A program made the translations under genes and the position numbers. The notes beneath the pieces are model-generated. The model saw only the letters and a list, made by a program, of their open reading frames with translations, had not been told where the DNA came from and ran no database searches. From Rhodococcus rhodnii (lineage in GTDB: Bacteria; Actinomycetota; Actinomycetes; Mycobacteriales; Pseudonocardiaceae), in assembly GCA_000720375.1 (NCBI GenBank), contig JOAA01000002.1:62001-126000 (forward strand): a DNA stretch of 64,000 bases, in the 5' to 3' direction. This document shows positions 32,958-41,072 of this stretch, one piece after another. Position 1 is the stretch's first letter. Each line of letters opens with the position of its first letter.

Positions 32958-34117
32958 AAACCCATGAACGGCATGCCGATGTTGGACGTCCGGATCGGGT
33001 TGATCTGCACCGGGTCCCCGGCCTCGATCATCTGCCCGTTGCCGATCACCATGGCCACGTGGCCCTTCCAGACCACGAGGTCACCGGGCAGCAACTGGCT
33101 CTGATCCGGCACCGACGCGCCGACAGCCTGGGCCGCCGAGTGCCGTGGCAGCTCATGGCCTGCGGCCGCGTACGCCCACGAGGTCAGTCCACTGCAGTCG
33201 GTGCCGGACGGTGGGTTCGACGCTCCCCAAACATATGGCGTGCCCAACGCGGACAACGCCTGACGGACAGCGGCCGCCGCCACCTCGTTCGGGGCCTCGA
33301 CTGTGGCACCGCCAGGCAGGTTGATGCCCACACCGCTGCCTGGCTGCGGCGGAATCGCGACGGGCAGCTGCGGGCCGACGGGCGTGCCGCCGCCCCCACC
33401 ACCACCGCCACCGCCTCCTCCACCGCCCCCACCGCCGCCGCCTCCACCACCGGAGCCGCCGTGGCTTCCGCTCTGCGCGGATTCGATGCCGCTGCGGCCG
33501 TCAACGGTGGCGCTCGCGGTGGAGGTGCCGGTGTTGGGCGGGCCCATCGGGCCGCCAAGGCCGCCGACCGTGCCGGCGTCCACCTTGGCCAGTCCGGTCA
33601 GCTTGCCCACCAACGGGGTCAGCTCGTCCTTGACGTTCTGCAGCGCCTGCGCGGTCTTGGTGGCGTAGTCGTCGGCCTTCGCCTTGGCGTCGGCGGCCGC
33701 CTGGCCCCACGCGGCTTCGTTGCCGCTCTGCTTGGCCGCCTCGGCGGCCTGCATGATCGGCGTGGCCCAGCCGACGAACTCCTCGATCAGGCCCTGGATC
33801 TTGGTGCGGCCACCGGTCACCGCGGTCGCGGCCGTGCTCGCGACCTGCTGCGCGGTGGTGCAGTTGGTGGCCAACGTGGTCATCGCGTTGGTGAACGAGG
33901 CCGACTTGCCCTGGAACGCGTTGGCCTGCTCGCCGTACCAGCCCTGCAGGGTCGACTTGGCCTGCGATTCCTGACGGCCCTTCATCTCGTTCAGCGCGGT
34001 CGCGCCACGCCCGAACGTCTCGCCTGCCTGGCTGCCCGCGCCAGTGTCGCCGTCCAGCTTGGCCAGGTGCTGCTTCATCGGTTCGACCAAGCTGCCGATG
34101 AACCCCGACGCGCTCAT
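32939..34117 (-). CDS. WXG-type N-terminal domain fused to an NlpC/P60 peptidase by a polyglycine linker
   Basis: 392 residues. The N-terminal helical hairpin region (about 1-190) has the W-x-G turn 'LQGWYGEQANAF', as in type VII secretion proteins. A Gly run of more than 20 residues (about 220-246) joins it to an NlpC/P60 endopeptidase domain (about 280-392) with catalytic C308 (GTDCSGLT) and H353 (WKGHVAMV). The domain would cut peptidoglycan stem peptides. There is no Sec signal, so export through a type VII system with its EspC-like partner is inferred. It starts at TGATG with the upstream gene. No secretion ATPase lies in the window. Confidence 0.83.
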   Translation of the reverse strand: MSASGFIGSLVEPMKQHLAKLDGDTGAGSQAGETFGRGATALNEMKGRQESQAKSTLQGWYGEQANAFQGKSASFTNAMTTLATNCTTAQQVASTAATAVTGGRTKIQGLIEEFVGWATPIMQAAEAAKQSGNEAAWGQAAADAKAKADDYATKTAQALQNVKDELTPLVGKLTGLAKVDAGTVGGLGGPMGPPNTGTSTASATVDGRSGIESAQSGSHGGSGGGGGGGGGGGGGGGGGGGGGGTPVGPQLPVAIPPQPGSGVGINLPGGATVEAPNEVAAAAVRQALSALGTPYVWGASNPPSGTDCSGLTSWAYAAAGHELPRHSAAQAVGASVPDQSQLLPGDLVVWKGHVAMVIGNGQMIEAGDPVQINPIRTSNIGMPFMGFYRPTG

Positions 34118-34440
34118 CAGATCCGCTCCGCGCGCTTGATCGACGAGGCCGTCTCGGCCTGCTGGTTCTGGTAGGCCACCAGCGCGTCGCCCACCGCCTT
34201 GGCCAGGTCGCCAAGGCCGGTCGACGCGGCCTTGACCCCGTCCAGCTGCGCCTGCGCGGCCTGCTGGAAGGCGGCGTTCAGGCCGATCTCGGCGCCGACC
34301 TTGCCGAAGCAGTCGGCCGGCAACGAGGTCACGCCGTTGAGCGTGCCCGTGCCGACGCTGCTGATCTCACCGGCGAGTGCGGTCATCGTGCTCTTGTAGG
34401 CCTCGAGCGCTTCCGGCTCTACCTTGAAGCCGTCCGGCAT
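34117..34440 (-). CDS. EspC-like type VII secretion-associated protein
   Basis: 107 residues, all helical, starting 'MPDGFKVEPEALEAYKSTMTALAGEI', with 'SLPADCFGKVG' in the middle, as in EspC/DUF2580 proteins that travel with ESX substrates. It ends 1 nt into the NlpC/P60 gene (TGATG), so the two are made together and probably form a co-secreted pair. It lies 72 nt after the DUF6348-like genes and may be read from the same transcript. Confidence 0.75.
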   Translation of the reverse strand: MPDGFKVEPEALEAYKSTMTALAGEISSVGTGTLNGVTSLPADCFGKVGAEIGLNAAFQQAAQAQLDGVKAASTGLGDLAKAVGDALVAYQNQQAETASSIKRAERI

Positions 34441-34512
34441 GGTCCCCCCGTGAAGTCTCCTTTGCTGGCCCTACTCTGCACTACGACGCAGATGGGCGGT
34501 GCCAAGTTCCAC

Positions 34513-35181
34513 CTAATTGAGGTAGTCGGGCTTGCTGTGCAGCAGCGCCCACGACTTGACCGTACCGCTGCCCTCGCCCCAGTCCAGCTCGTCGGCGAAC
34601 CCCGGGAAGTGCTCGGTGACCTCGGAGTTGTTGATGACGACCTCCTCGGCCTCGACCCCCGCGACCCGGCTGCAGGTGGTGTACAGCCACGTCGGGCGCT
34701 CCGGCAGCTGACCGCCGGTGGCCAGCCACTCGGCGACGACGACGGTCGGCGGGTTCGCGGCGACCTTGTCCTCGAAGTCCGCGGGCAGTCCGGCGAAGTT
34801 CCGCGTGACCACGGGGCCTGCCAGGATCTCGCCGCCGGGAACGGCCTCCCGGTACACCACGCCCGTCAGCGGGTGGTCGGGCTTGCGCAAGGCGATGAAC
34901 AACGGCAGCACGTAATGCGTCCACGCGAGCACGGCCTCGCCGATCGGGTGGCTGCCGCTGCGGCTCACCCCGACCGACCGGTCCCACGCGTACCCGCCCC
35001 ACTCCGGGTCGCCGACGCCGATCAGCACCTCGACGAACGTCTTGTCGTGCTCCAGCACACCACCGACCTCGATCCGGTAGCCGAGCTCAGGAAGGGTGAG
35101 CACGTTGCCGTCCCGCACGTGCTCGGTGCTGACCACGCTCGCGATGAACTGGGCGATCTGCTCGGGCTCGAACTCAGACAT
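34513..35181 (-). CDS. DUF6348-like protein, copy 2
   Basis: 222 residues, no signal peptide or membrane helix. Shared landmarks with the preceding paralogue are an N-terminal helix, 'VLTLPELGYRIEV', 'WTHYVLPLFIALR', 'AGPVYR/TGVVYR', 'WLYTT' and the C-terminal 'DELDWGEGSGTVKSWALL'. The family assignment is from memory and function is unknown. The start overlaps the paralogue's end by 8 nt. It is the last of a chain of overlapping genes from deoC. Confidence 0.65.
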   Translation of the reverse strand: MSEFEPEQIAQFIASVVSTEHVRDGNVLTLPELGYRIEVGGVLEHDKTFVEVLIGVGDPEWGGYAWDRSVGVSRSGSHPIGEAVLAWTHYVLPLFIALRKPDHPLTGVVYREAVPGGEILAGPVVTRNFAGLPADFEDKVAANPPTVVVAEWLATGGQLPERPTWLYTTCSRVAGVEAEEVVINNSEVTEHFPGFADELDWGEGSGTVKSWALLHSKPDYLN

Positions 35182-35857
35182 CGCGGCGCAACACCACCCA
35201 CGACTTCACGGTGCCGTTGGCGTCGCCCCAGTCGAGGACGGCGTCGAAGCCGGGGAAGTCGTCCGTCGCCGATGCGTTGTTCACCGTGACCTCTCTGATC
35301 GCCTCGTCGCCTGCCTTGCCGGACATGGTGTACAGCCACAGCGGCTGCTCGGTCAGCCGGACGTCGCCGAGCAGCCGTTCGGCGACCAGCAGGCTGGGCG
35401 GGTCGTCCGAGAGCACCTGCTGGAACGACTCGGGCGGCTCGCCGAACATCCGCATCATCACCGGCGCCGCCAGCAACTCGGCCGGATGGCCGCCCGCGTC
35501 CGTGGCGCCGAGCCGGTAGACCGGGCCGGCCAGCGGATTGTCCGGCGCACGCAACGCGATGAACAGCGGCAGCACGTGATGCACCCAGGCCATCAGCGCC
35601 TGCGCGAGCGGGTGCATGTCCTCACCCGCGACACCGACAGCCTGGTCCACCGCGAGCGCTGACCACGAGGGATCGCCGATCGCGATCGGCAACTGCACGA
35701 GCTTGCCGTCCTGGTGCCAGATCGGTTGCTCGACTTTGACCACCAGCGCCAACTCGGGCAGCTCAACCACGTCACCACGCTGAAACGCCGCGATGCCATG
35801 GCTTTCGCTCAGCATCGCGGCGATCAGTTGCGTGATCTTGTCGACCTCGGTCGTCAT
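35174..35857 (-). CDS. DUF6348-like protein, copy 1
   Basis: 227 residues from ATG 35857, which overlaps the stop of the short aldehyde dehydrogenase (ATGA). The longer frame to 36064 is not used because it covers that gene. Landmarks are 'VVELPELALVVKV', 'MAWVHHVLPLFIALR', 'LAGPVYRLG', 'PLWLYTMSG' and 'AVLDWGDANGTVKSWVVL'. It is clearly paralogous to the following gene, so the pair arose by tandem duplication. Function is unknown; the operon context links it to deoxyribose/aldehyde metabolism or to the secretion pair downstream. Confidence 0.65.
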   Translation of the reverse strand: MTTEVDKITQLIAAMLSESHGIAAFQRGDVVELPELALVVKVEQPIWHQDGKLVQLPIAIGDPSWSALAVDQAVGVAGEDMHPLAQALMAWVHHVLPLFIALRAPDNPLAGPVYRLGATDAGGHPAELLAAPVMMRMFGEPPESFQQVLSDDPPSLLVAERLLGDVRLTEQPLWLYTMSGKAGDEAIREVTVNNASATDDFPGFDAVLDWGDANGTVKSWVVLRRDV

Positions 35858-36723
35858 ACGCCCATAGGGTGCCAGACTGTCTTGGCTTCCAGGTATGCCC
35901 GCAGCCGGGAAATGTCCGGCTGTTTGGTCCAGTCCGGCTCGGCGGACGGTGCGCGAAGCACGCGTTTCACCGTGCCAGCCGCGGCCTTCTCCAGTTCCGC
36001 CCGGAGGATCGTCGGCGCGCCGGTCAGGTCGAGGGCGTTCACGTCCGCGTGCGAAGCCAGCCACGGCGCCAGCTCAACGGCACTGCCGGTCAGAATGTTG
36101 ACAACTCCGCCCGGCACGTCCGAGGTCGCCAGCACCTCGGACAGCGTGATCGACGGCAGCGGGCGGTCCTTGCTGGTCACGACCACCGCCGTGTTGCCGG
36201 AAGCGATCACCGGGGCCACCACGCTGACCAGCCCGAGCAGGGACGACTCCTGCGGCGCGAACACCGCGACCACACCGGTCGGCTCGGGGACCGTGAACGA
36301 GAAGTACGGTCCGGCAACGGGGTTGGCCGCGCCGAGCACGGTCGCGATCTTGTCCGTCCAGCCCGCGTACCAGACCCAGCGGTCGATCGCCGCGTCCACA
36401 AGGGACTGCGCACGCTTGGTCTGGATCCCTTCGCTGGCAGCGACTTCGCTGATGAACTGGTCGCGGCGGCCTTCCATCAGCTCGGCGACCCGGTAGAGCA
36501 CCTGGCCACGGTTGTACGCCGTCGCCCCGGACCACTTGCCGAAAGCCTTGCGGGCGGCGACAACCGCTTCACGAGCGTCCTTTCGGGACGCCTGGGCCGC
36601 GTTGGCGAGGAACTTGCCTTTGCTGTCGTTGACCGGGTACGAGCGACCGGACTCCGAGCGAGGGAAGGCTCCACCGATGTAGAGCTTGTAGGTTTTCGCC
36701 ACACCCAAACGGTTCTCAGACAT
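35854..36723 (-). CDS. Truncated aldehyde dehydrogenase-like protein without catalytic residues
   Basis: 289 residues from ATG 36723, overlapping the full-length dehydrogenase by 8 nt. It matches the N-terminal coenzyme-binding half of the family ('YKLYIGGAFPRSESGRSYPV', 'PTGVVAVFAPQESSLLGLVSVVAPVIASGNTAVV') and stops after 'LDLTGAP...VKRVL'. The segment carrying the general base Glu (LELGGK in the partner) is altered, and the catalytic Cys region is absent. A stand-alone enzyme is unlikely; a subunit that pairs with the full-length protein is inferred. Similar long/short pairs beside deoC are known from other actinobacteria. Confidence 0.8.
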   Translation of the reverse strand: MSENRLGVAKTYKLYIGGAFPRSESGRSYPVNDSKGKFLANAAQASRKDAREAVVAARKAFGKWSGATAYNRGQVLYRVAELMEGRRDQFISEVAASEGIQTKRAQSLVDAAIDRWVWYAGWTDKIATVLGAANPVAGPYFSFTVPEPTGVVAVFAPQESSLLGLVSVVAPVIASGNTAVVVTSKDRPLPSITLSEVLATSDVPGGVVNILTGSAVELAPWLASHADVNALDLTGAPTILRAELEKAAAGTVKRVLRAPSAEPDWTKQPDISRLRAYLEAKTVWHPMGV

Positions 36724-38149
36724 CGAGGTAAGCCTCCAGCCCGGTCCGTCCGCCCTCGCGGCCGAAGCCCGACTCCTGGTAGCCACCGAACGGCGCGGTG
36801 GGATCGAAGCGGTTGAACGTGTTGGCCCAGACCACACCGGCCCGCATCTTGTTGGCCAGGTACAGGATCCGGGATCCCTTCTCGGTCCAGATCCCGGCCG
36901 ACAGGCCGTACGGCGTGTTGTTCGCCTTGGCCACGGCCTCGTCCGGGGTACGGAACGTCAGCACCGACAGCACCGGCCCGAAGATCTCCTCGCGGGCGAT
37001 CCGCATCGCCTGGCTGACGTTCGAGAACACCGTCGGGGCGAAGAAGAAACCCTTGTCCGGCAACGGGCACGGGCTGGTCCACCGCTCGGCGCCCTCGTCG
37101 ACGCCCGCCTGGGTCAGCTCGCGGATCTTGGCCAGCTGCTCGCTGGAGTTGATCGCGCCGACGTCGGTGTTCTTGTCCAACGGGTCGCCGACGCGCAAAG
37201 TGGACACTCGGGTACGCAGCTTCTCCAGCAGTTCGTCCGCAATGGACTCCTGGACCAGCAGCCGGGATCCGGCGCAGCAGACGTGCCCCTGGTTGAAGAA
37301 GATCCCGTTGACGATGCCCTCGACGGCCTGGTCGAGTGGCGCGTCGTCGAACACGATGTTCGCGGCCTTGCCGCCCAGTTCCAGCGTGAGCTTCTTGCCG
37401 GTCCCGGCAAGGGAACCCTGGATCAGCTTGCCGACCTCGGTCGATCCGGTGAACGCGACCTTGTTGACCTGCGGGTGGTTCACCAGCTCGGCGCCGATGT
37501 TGCCCGCGCCCGGGATGATGTTCACGACACCGGGCGGCAGGTCGGCCTGCTGGATGATGTCGGCCAGCACCAACGCGGTCAGCGGTGTGGTCTCCGCCGG
37601 CTTGAGCACAACCGTGTTGCCGCAAGCCAATGCGGGCGCGATCTTCCACGCGGCCATCAGCAGCGGGAAGTTCCACGGGATCACCTGGCCCGCGACACCC
37701 AGCGGCTGCGGCGACGGGCCGTAGCCCGCGTAGTCCAGCTTGTCGGCCCAGCCCGCGTGGTAGAAGAAGTGCGCGGACGCGGTCGGGATGTCGGTGTCGC
37801 GTGACTCCTTGATCGGCTTGCCGTTGTCCAGGCTCTCCAGCACAGCGAGTTCACGGCCGCGCTCGGCGATCATCCGCGCGATCCGGAAGATGTACTTGGC
37901 CCGTTCGGCGCCGGGCATCTTGCCCCACACCTTGTCGTACGCCCGCCGGGCCGCCTTCACCGCGGTGTCCACATCGGACGGAGACGCGGTGGAGACCTCG
38001 GCGAGCACCTCCTCGGTGGCCGGGTTGATCGACTTCAGCGGCTCACCGGTGCCCTCGACGAACTTGCCGTCGACGAACATCCGGTAGCTCGGCTTGAGGT
38101 TGGCGATGTCCCGTGACTCGGGGGCGGGTGCGTAGTCCCAAGTAGTCAT
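36716..38149 (-). CDS. NAD(P)-dependent aldehyde dehydrogenase
   Basis: 477 residues, full family length. The general base is in LELGGKAANIVFDDA and the nucleophile in FNQGHVCCAGSR. The coenzyme fold includes 'PWNFPLLMAAWKIAPALACGNTVV' and 'FTGSTEVGK'. It lies 3 nt after deoC, so its natural substrate is probably the acetaldehyde released by DeoC, giving acetate. The downstream short paralogue overlaps by 8 nt. Confidence 0.92.
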   Translation of the reverse strand: MTTWDYAPAPESRDIANLKPSYRMFVDGKFVEGTGEPLKSINPATEEVLAEVSTASPSDVDTAVKAARRAYDKVWGKMPGAERAKYIFRIARMIAERGRELAVLESLDNGKPIKESRDTDIPTASAHFFYHAGWADKLDYAGYGPSPQPLGVAGQVIPWNFPLLMAAWKIAPALACGNTVVLKPAETTPLTALVLADIIQQADLPPGVVNIIPGAGNIGAELVNHPQVNKVAFTGSTEVGKLIQGSLAGTGKKLTLELGGKAANIVFDDAPLDQAVEGIVNGIFFNQGHVCCAGSRLLVQESIADELLEKLRTRVSTLRVGDPLDKNTDVGAINSSEQLAKIRELTQAGVDEGAERWTSPCPLPDKGFFFAPTVFSNVSQAMRIAREEIFGPVLSVLTFRTPDEAVAKANNTPYGLSAGIWTEKGSRILYLANKMRAGVVWANTFNRFDPTAPFGGYQESGFGREGGRTGLEAYLDV

Positions 38150-38152
38150 GTG

Positions 38153-39127
38153 TCAGTCCACCGTCACGTAGTCCGGGCCGCTGTAGTGGCCCTCGAGTTG
38201 GGTCCGTCGCTGCATCAGCAGGTCGTTGAGCAGGCTGGATGCGCCGAACCGGAACAGCTTGGGATCAAGCCACCGCGGCCCGGCGACTTCGTTCACCGCG
38301 ACCAGGTAGCGGACCGCGGTCTTGGTGTCCCGGATGCCGCCCGCGGGCTTGACGCCCCGCAGCTCGCCGGTCGCCTTGTGCCAGTCGTGCACGGCCTGCA
38401 GCATCACGTGCGTGACCGGGAGCGTGGCCGCCGGGGACACCTTGCCGGTCGAGGTCTTGATGAAGTCACCACCCGCCAGCAGCGCCAGCCAGGACGCGCG
38501 GCGCACGTTGTCGTACGTGACCAGCTCACCGGTCTCCAGAATGACCTTCAGATGCGCCTCGCCACACGCCGCCTTGACGGCCTGGATCTCCTCGAACACC
38601 TGGCCGTAACGACCGGAGAGGAACGCGCCCCGGTCGATCACCATGTCCACTTCGGACGCGCCCGCGTTGACAGCTTCCTTGACGTCCGCGAGCTTGATCT
38701 CCTTGGCCGCCCGCCCGGACGGAAACGCCGTCGCGACGCTCGCGACCTCGATCGGCGCGCCGTCGAGGGCCTCGACCGCGGTCGCGACCAGGTCGGGGTA
38801 CACGCAGACGGCGGCGACCTGCGGCACGTCCGGCCGCTCGGGGTCGGGACGGCGGGCCTTCGCACACAGCGAGCGCACCTTGCCCTGCGTGTCGGCGCCC
38901 TCCAGCGTGGTCAGGTCGACCATCGAGATGGCCATGTCGATGGCCTGGAGCTTGGCGGCCTTCTTGATGCTCCGCGTGGCCAGGCCAGCGGCTCGTTGTT
39001 CGACGCCGACCTGGTCGACCCCGGGAAGCCCGAGCAGAAACCTGCGCAGGGTCGTCTCATCGCGGGTCGCGTCGGCGAGCTCAGGCGGTAGCCCCTCGCT
39101 GGACGGCGCTGTCGTGGGTGTGGCCAT
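38153..39127 (-). CDS. deoC: Deoxyribose-phosphate aldolase
   Basis: 324 residues from ATG 39127; an open frame continues upstream into the 22-bp repeats and is rejected. The Schiff-base lysine is in GGDFIKTSTGK, with 'VCVYPDL' and 'VKPAGGIRD' also typical. It splits 2-deoxyribose-5-phosphate to glyceraldehyde-3-phosphate and acetaldehyde, the final step of deoxynucleoside use. It heads a five-gene chain with 3-nt gaps or overlaps. The upstream spacer, shared with the divergent DUF1996 gene, contains the second 22-bp repeat locus. Confidence 0.93.
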   Translation of the reverse strand: MATPTTAPSSEGLPPELADATRDETTLRRFLLGLPGVDQVGVEQRAAGLATRSIKKAAKLQAIDMAISMVDLTTLEGADTQGKVRSLCAKARRPDPERPDVPQVAAVCVYPDLVATAVEALDGAPIEVASVATAFPSGRAAKEIKLADVKEAVNAGASEVDMVIDRGAFLSGRYGQVFEEIQAVKAACGEAHLKVILETGELVTYDNVRRASWLALLAGGDFIKTSTGKVSPAATLPVTHVMLQAVHDWHKATGELRGVKPAGGIRDTKTAVRYLVAVNEVAGPRWLDPKLFRFGASSLLNDLLMQRRTQLEGHYSGPDYVTVD

Positions 39128-39154
39128 GCGACAGAGTCTATGCGGGCGATGGCG

Positions 39155-39250
39155 GACACAACGTGCTGGAACGTGCATCTCACGGTGCTGCAAAGGCGGA
39201 CACGGCGTGCCGGAATGGTGGACACGGGGTGCCGGAATGGTGGACACGCG
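39155..39250 (-). repeat. 22-bp periodic repeat, locus 2 (about five units, one degenerate)
   Basis: Read on the minus strand, GTGTC (GACAC on plus) occurs at 39243-39247, 39221-39225, 39199-39203 and, after one degenerate unit at 39177, at 39155-39159; all are exact multiples of 22 bp. The units carry CCACCATTCCGGCAC. It is the same family as 27538-27603, in opposite orientation, placed between deoC and the divergent DUF1996 gene. Confidence 0.78.
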
Positions 39251-39280
39251 GGGATTGACCTCGTTGTTACATTGAGAGGT

Positions 39281-39296
39281 GTGAGAGCGCTCTCAC
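39281..39296. promoter_or_regulatory. 16-bp palindrome GTGAGAGCGCTCTCAC, LacI-type operator
   Basis: Exact palindrome with the AGCGCT centre typical of LacI-family sites in actinomycetes (compare the CebR-type TGGGAGCGCTCCCA). It lies 21 bp before the DUF1996 start at 39318; TTGACC at 39255 may be a -35. A second LacI-like palindrome lies inside the gene at 39349. Confidence 0.7.
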
Positions 39297-39317
39297 GAAC
39301 CTCGAAGAGGAGGTCCC

Positions 39318-40247
39318 ATGCCTGCGCAAACCCTGCCAATGCCAGGTTGGAAACGTTTCCGCCGACGTCTCATGGCGGCGGGAGCGGTGACCCCGTTGGT
39401 CCTAGTGGTCACCCTGCTCACGACTCACACGCCGACTGGACACTCTGCCCACGCGCTGACGCTCGACGCTGGCCCGTTCGTGCCGTTCGCGGCGTCGGAG
39501 TTCCGCGCGAACTGCCTCTCGAGCCACCGGGCGGGCAACGACCCGATCGTCTTTCCGAACCAGCCGAACGTCTCCCACATCCACGAGTTCTTCGGCAACC
39601 GCACGACCAACGCCCACTCGACCCTACAGTCCCTGCGGTCGGGCACGACGAACTGCCAGCCCACAGCAGACCTCTCCGCGTACTGGGTGCCGACGCTGTA
39701 CAAGAACGGTGTCCCGATCGCGCCGGAAAGCGTGATCATCTACTACCAAGGCATCCACAACGCGCCGCAAGCCGTCGCCCCACCACAAGGCCTGCGGATC
39801 GTCGTCGGCAACGCGACCGCGGCCACCGCGGACCAGAACCCGGCGGCCCGGTGGTCATGCGTGGGACACGGAGCGTCCAGCCGGGACTTCATGAACTGCC
39901 CGCCCGGCAGCAAACTGGAGACCTACCTGGACTTCCCCACGTGCTGGAACGGCAGGGATCTCGACTCGCCGAACCATAAGGACCACATGGCCTTCGCGCC
40001 CGGCCTCGTCTGCCCGTCCACGCACCCGGTCGTCCTGCCCCGCACGGAGTTCCTGATCACGTACCCGGTGAATGGAACCGGCCTGACCCTCGCGGGCACG
40101 CGCAACGGCGTGAACGTCACCACGGCGCCCGGGTTCACGTTCCACGGCGACTTCATGAACGCCTGGGACCCGGCGGAACTCGAACGCAGAATGCGCGACT
40201 GCATCCGTGCTCAGCGTATCTGCGGCACCAACGGCAACCCGATCTAG
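39318..40247 (+). CDS. Secreted DUF1996 protein
   Basis: 309 residues. An N-terminal basic segment and hydrophobic helix (about 17-46, ending HALT) act as a signal. The mature part carries the DUF1996 landmarks 'FRANCLSSHRAGNDPIVFPNQPNVSHIHEFFGN', 'LSAYWVPTLYKNG' and 'DFPTCWNGRDLDSPNHKDHMAF', rich in His and Cys. The family occurs in secreted bacterial and fungal proteins, some next to carbohydrate-binding modules; its activity is not established. The ribosome site is GAGGAGGT. Two LacI-type palindromes flank the start codon, suggesting sugar-responsive control. A perfect hairpin terminator follows. Confidence 0.85.
   Translation: MPAQTLPMPGWKRFRRRLMAAGAVTPLVLVVTLLTTHTPTGHSAHALTLDAGPFVPFAASEFRANCLSSHRAGNDPIVFPNQPNVSHIHEFFGNRTTNAHSTLQSLRSGTTNCQPTADLSAYWVPTLYKNGVPIAPESVIIYYQGIHNAPQAVAPPQGLRIVVGNATAATADQNPAARWSCVGHGASSRDFMNCPPGSKLETYLDFPTCWNGRDLDSPNHKDHMAFAPGLVCPSTHPVVLPRTEFLITYPVNGTGLTLAGTRNGVNVTTAPGFTFHGDFMNAWDPAELERRMRDCIRAQRICGTNGNPI
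39349..39360. promoter_or_regulatory. Palindrome GGAAACGTTTCC inside the DUF1996 gene, LacI/GalR-like site
   Basis: A perfect 12-bp palindrome with the central CG of LacI/GalR half-sites, about 31 bp inside the coding region and 66 bp centre-to-centre from the 16-bp palindrome upstream. It could be an auxiliary operator; chance occurrence in coding DNA cannot be excluded. Confidence 0.4.
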
Positions 40248-40253
40248 AGTCCG

Positions 40254-40283
40254 ACGGTCCCGTTGACCCGTCAACGGGACCGT
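40254..40283. terminator. 14-bp perfect hairpin between convergent genes
   Basis: ACGGTCCCGTTGAC (40254-40267) is exactly complementary to GTCAACGGGACCGT (40270-40283). It sits between the DUF1996 stop and the end of the LiaF-like gene, and can serve both directions. Confidence 0.85.
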
Positions 40284-40949
40284 TTACTCTTCGATCTCGT
40301 AGCGGTCCGCGTCCCTGAGGTGCTTTCGCTTGGGCGGCTTGACTTCCACCGCACCCATCATGGCGAAGCCGTTGATCCGCACGACCGGGCGGCCCGGTGC
40401 GGGCTGGCCCATCGACTTGTCCTCGAACGCGCCCATGAAGCCGAAACCGTCCACCACGACGTAGATGTCGTCCGGCACGTAGATCTCGATGCCGCCCATG
40501 AACGCGAAGCACGAAATCACCGTCTCCGCGGCCTCGAACCGGGCGTACGTCAGGTTGAGCTCCACGCCGCCCATCACCGCGATGGCGTTGTGCTGCTCTG
40601 GGACTACCCATTCGCCTTTGCGTTCGACGCCGGACATCACCGCGACGGAGTTACGGGGGCCCACAGTCGCGCCGGGCACGATCCGGCCGCTGGGTAGTGG
40701 CGATGGCACTGCCTGTGGCATCCGGGGCGGTTGCGGGGCCGGGCTGGTGGACTGCACGGGCAGGTCACGGGTGATCGGTTCGAGGTCGCCGAACGTCTTG
40801 GCGGCGTACACCTGATCCAGCCGTTCCTCCAGCTCAGCCATCTCCAGACGGCCCTCGGCCATCGCGTTGTGCAGAATCTGCGCAACCCGCTCGCGATCCT
40901 CGTTCGAGATCCGGATGCTCAGGTGGTCCCCAGGCTGGTCTTGGCTCAC
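40284..40949 (-). CDS. DUF1707 / LiaF-like cell-envelope response protein
   Basis: 221 residues from GTG 40949; a frame open to 42578 covers the GH97 gene and is not used. The N-terminal DUF1707 domain ('IRISNEDRERVAQILHNAMAEGRLEMAELEERLDQVYAAKTFGDL') is followed by a Pro-rich linker and a C-terminal beta-rich domain with repeated 'VMGGVE', 'FMGGIE', 'FMGAFE' and 'MMGAVE' turns, as in the cell-wall-active antibiotic response domain of LiaF. No membrane helix is seen. It may bind the membrane or a sensor kinase; function is unproven. Confidence 0.82.
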   Translation of the reverse strand: MSQDQPGDHLSIRISNEDRERVAQILHNAMAEGRLEMAELEERLDQVYAAKTFGDLEPITRDLPVQSTSPAPQPPRMPQAVPSPLPSGRIVPGATVGPRNSVAVMSGVERKGEWVVPEQHNAIAVMGGVELNLTYARFEAAETVISCFAFMGGIEIYVPDDIYVVVDGFGFMGAFEDKSMGQPAPGRPVVRINGFAMMGAVEVKPPKRKHLRDADRYEIEE

Positions 40950-41072
40950 CTGCCAGAGGGTAGTACCGCGCGTGCGTGCTGGGGAGCACCAGCCCGAACG
41001 GGGGTGATCGGCGGACGGAAATCCGACTATCCTGGGCTGGATCCGCCGCGTTCCTCCACTTGAAGGAGAGAG

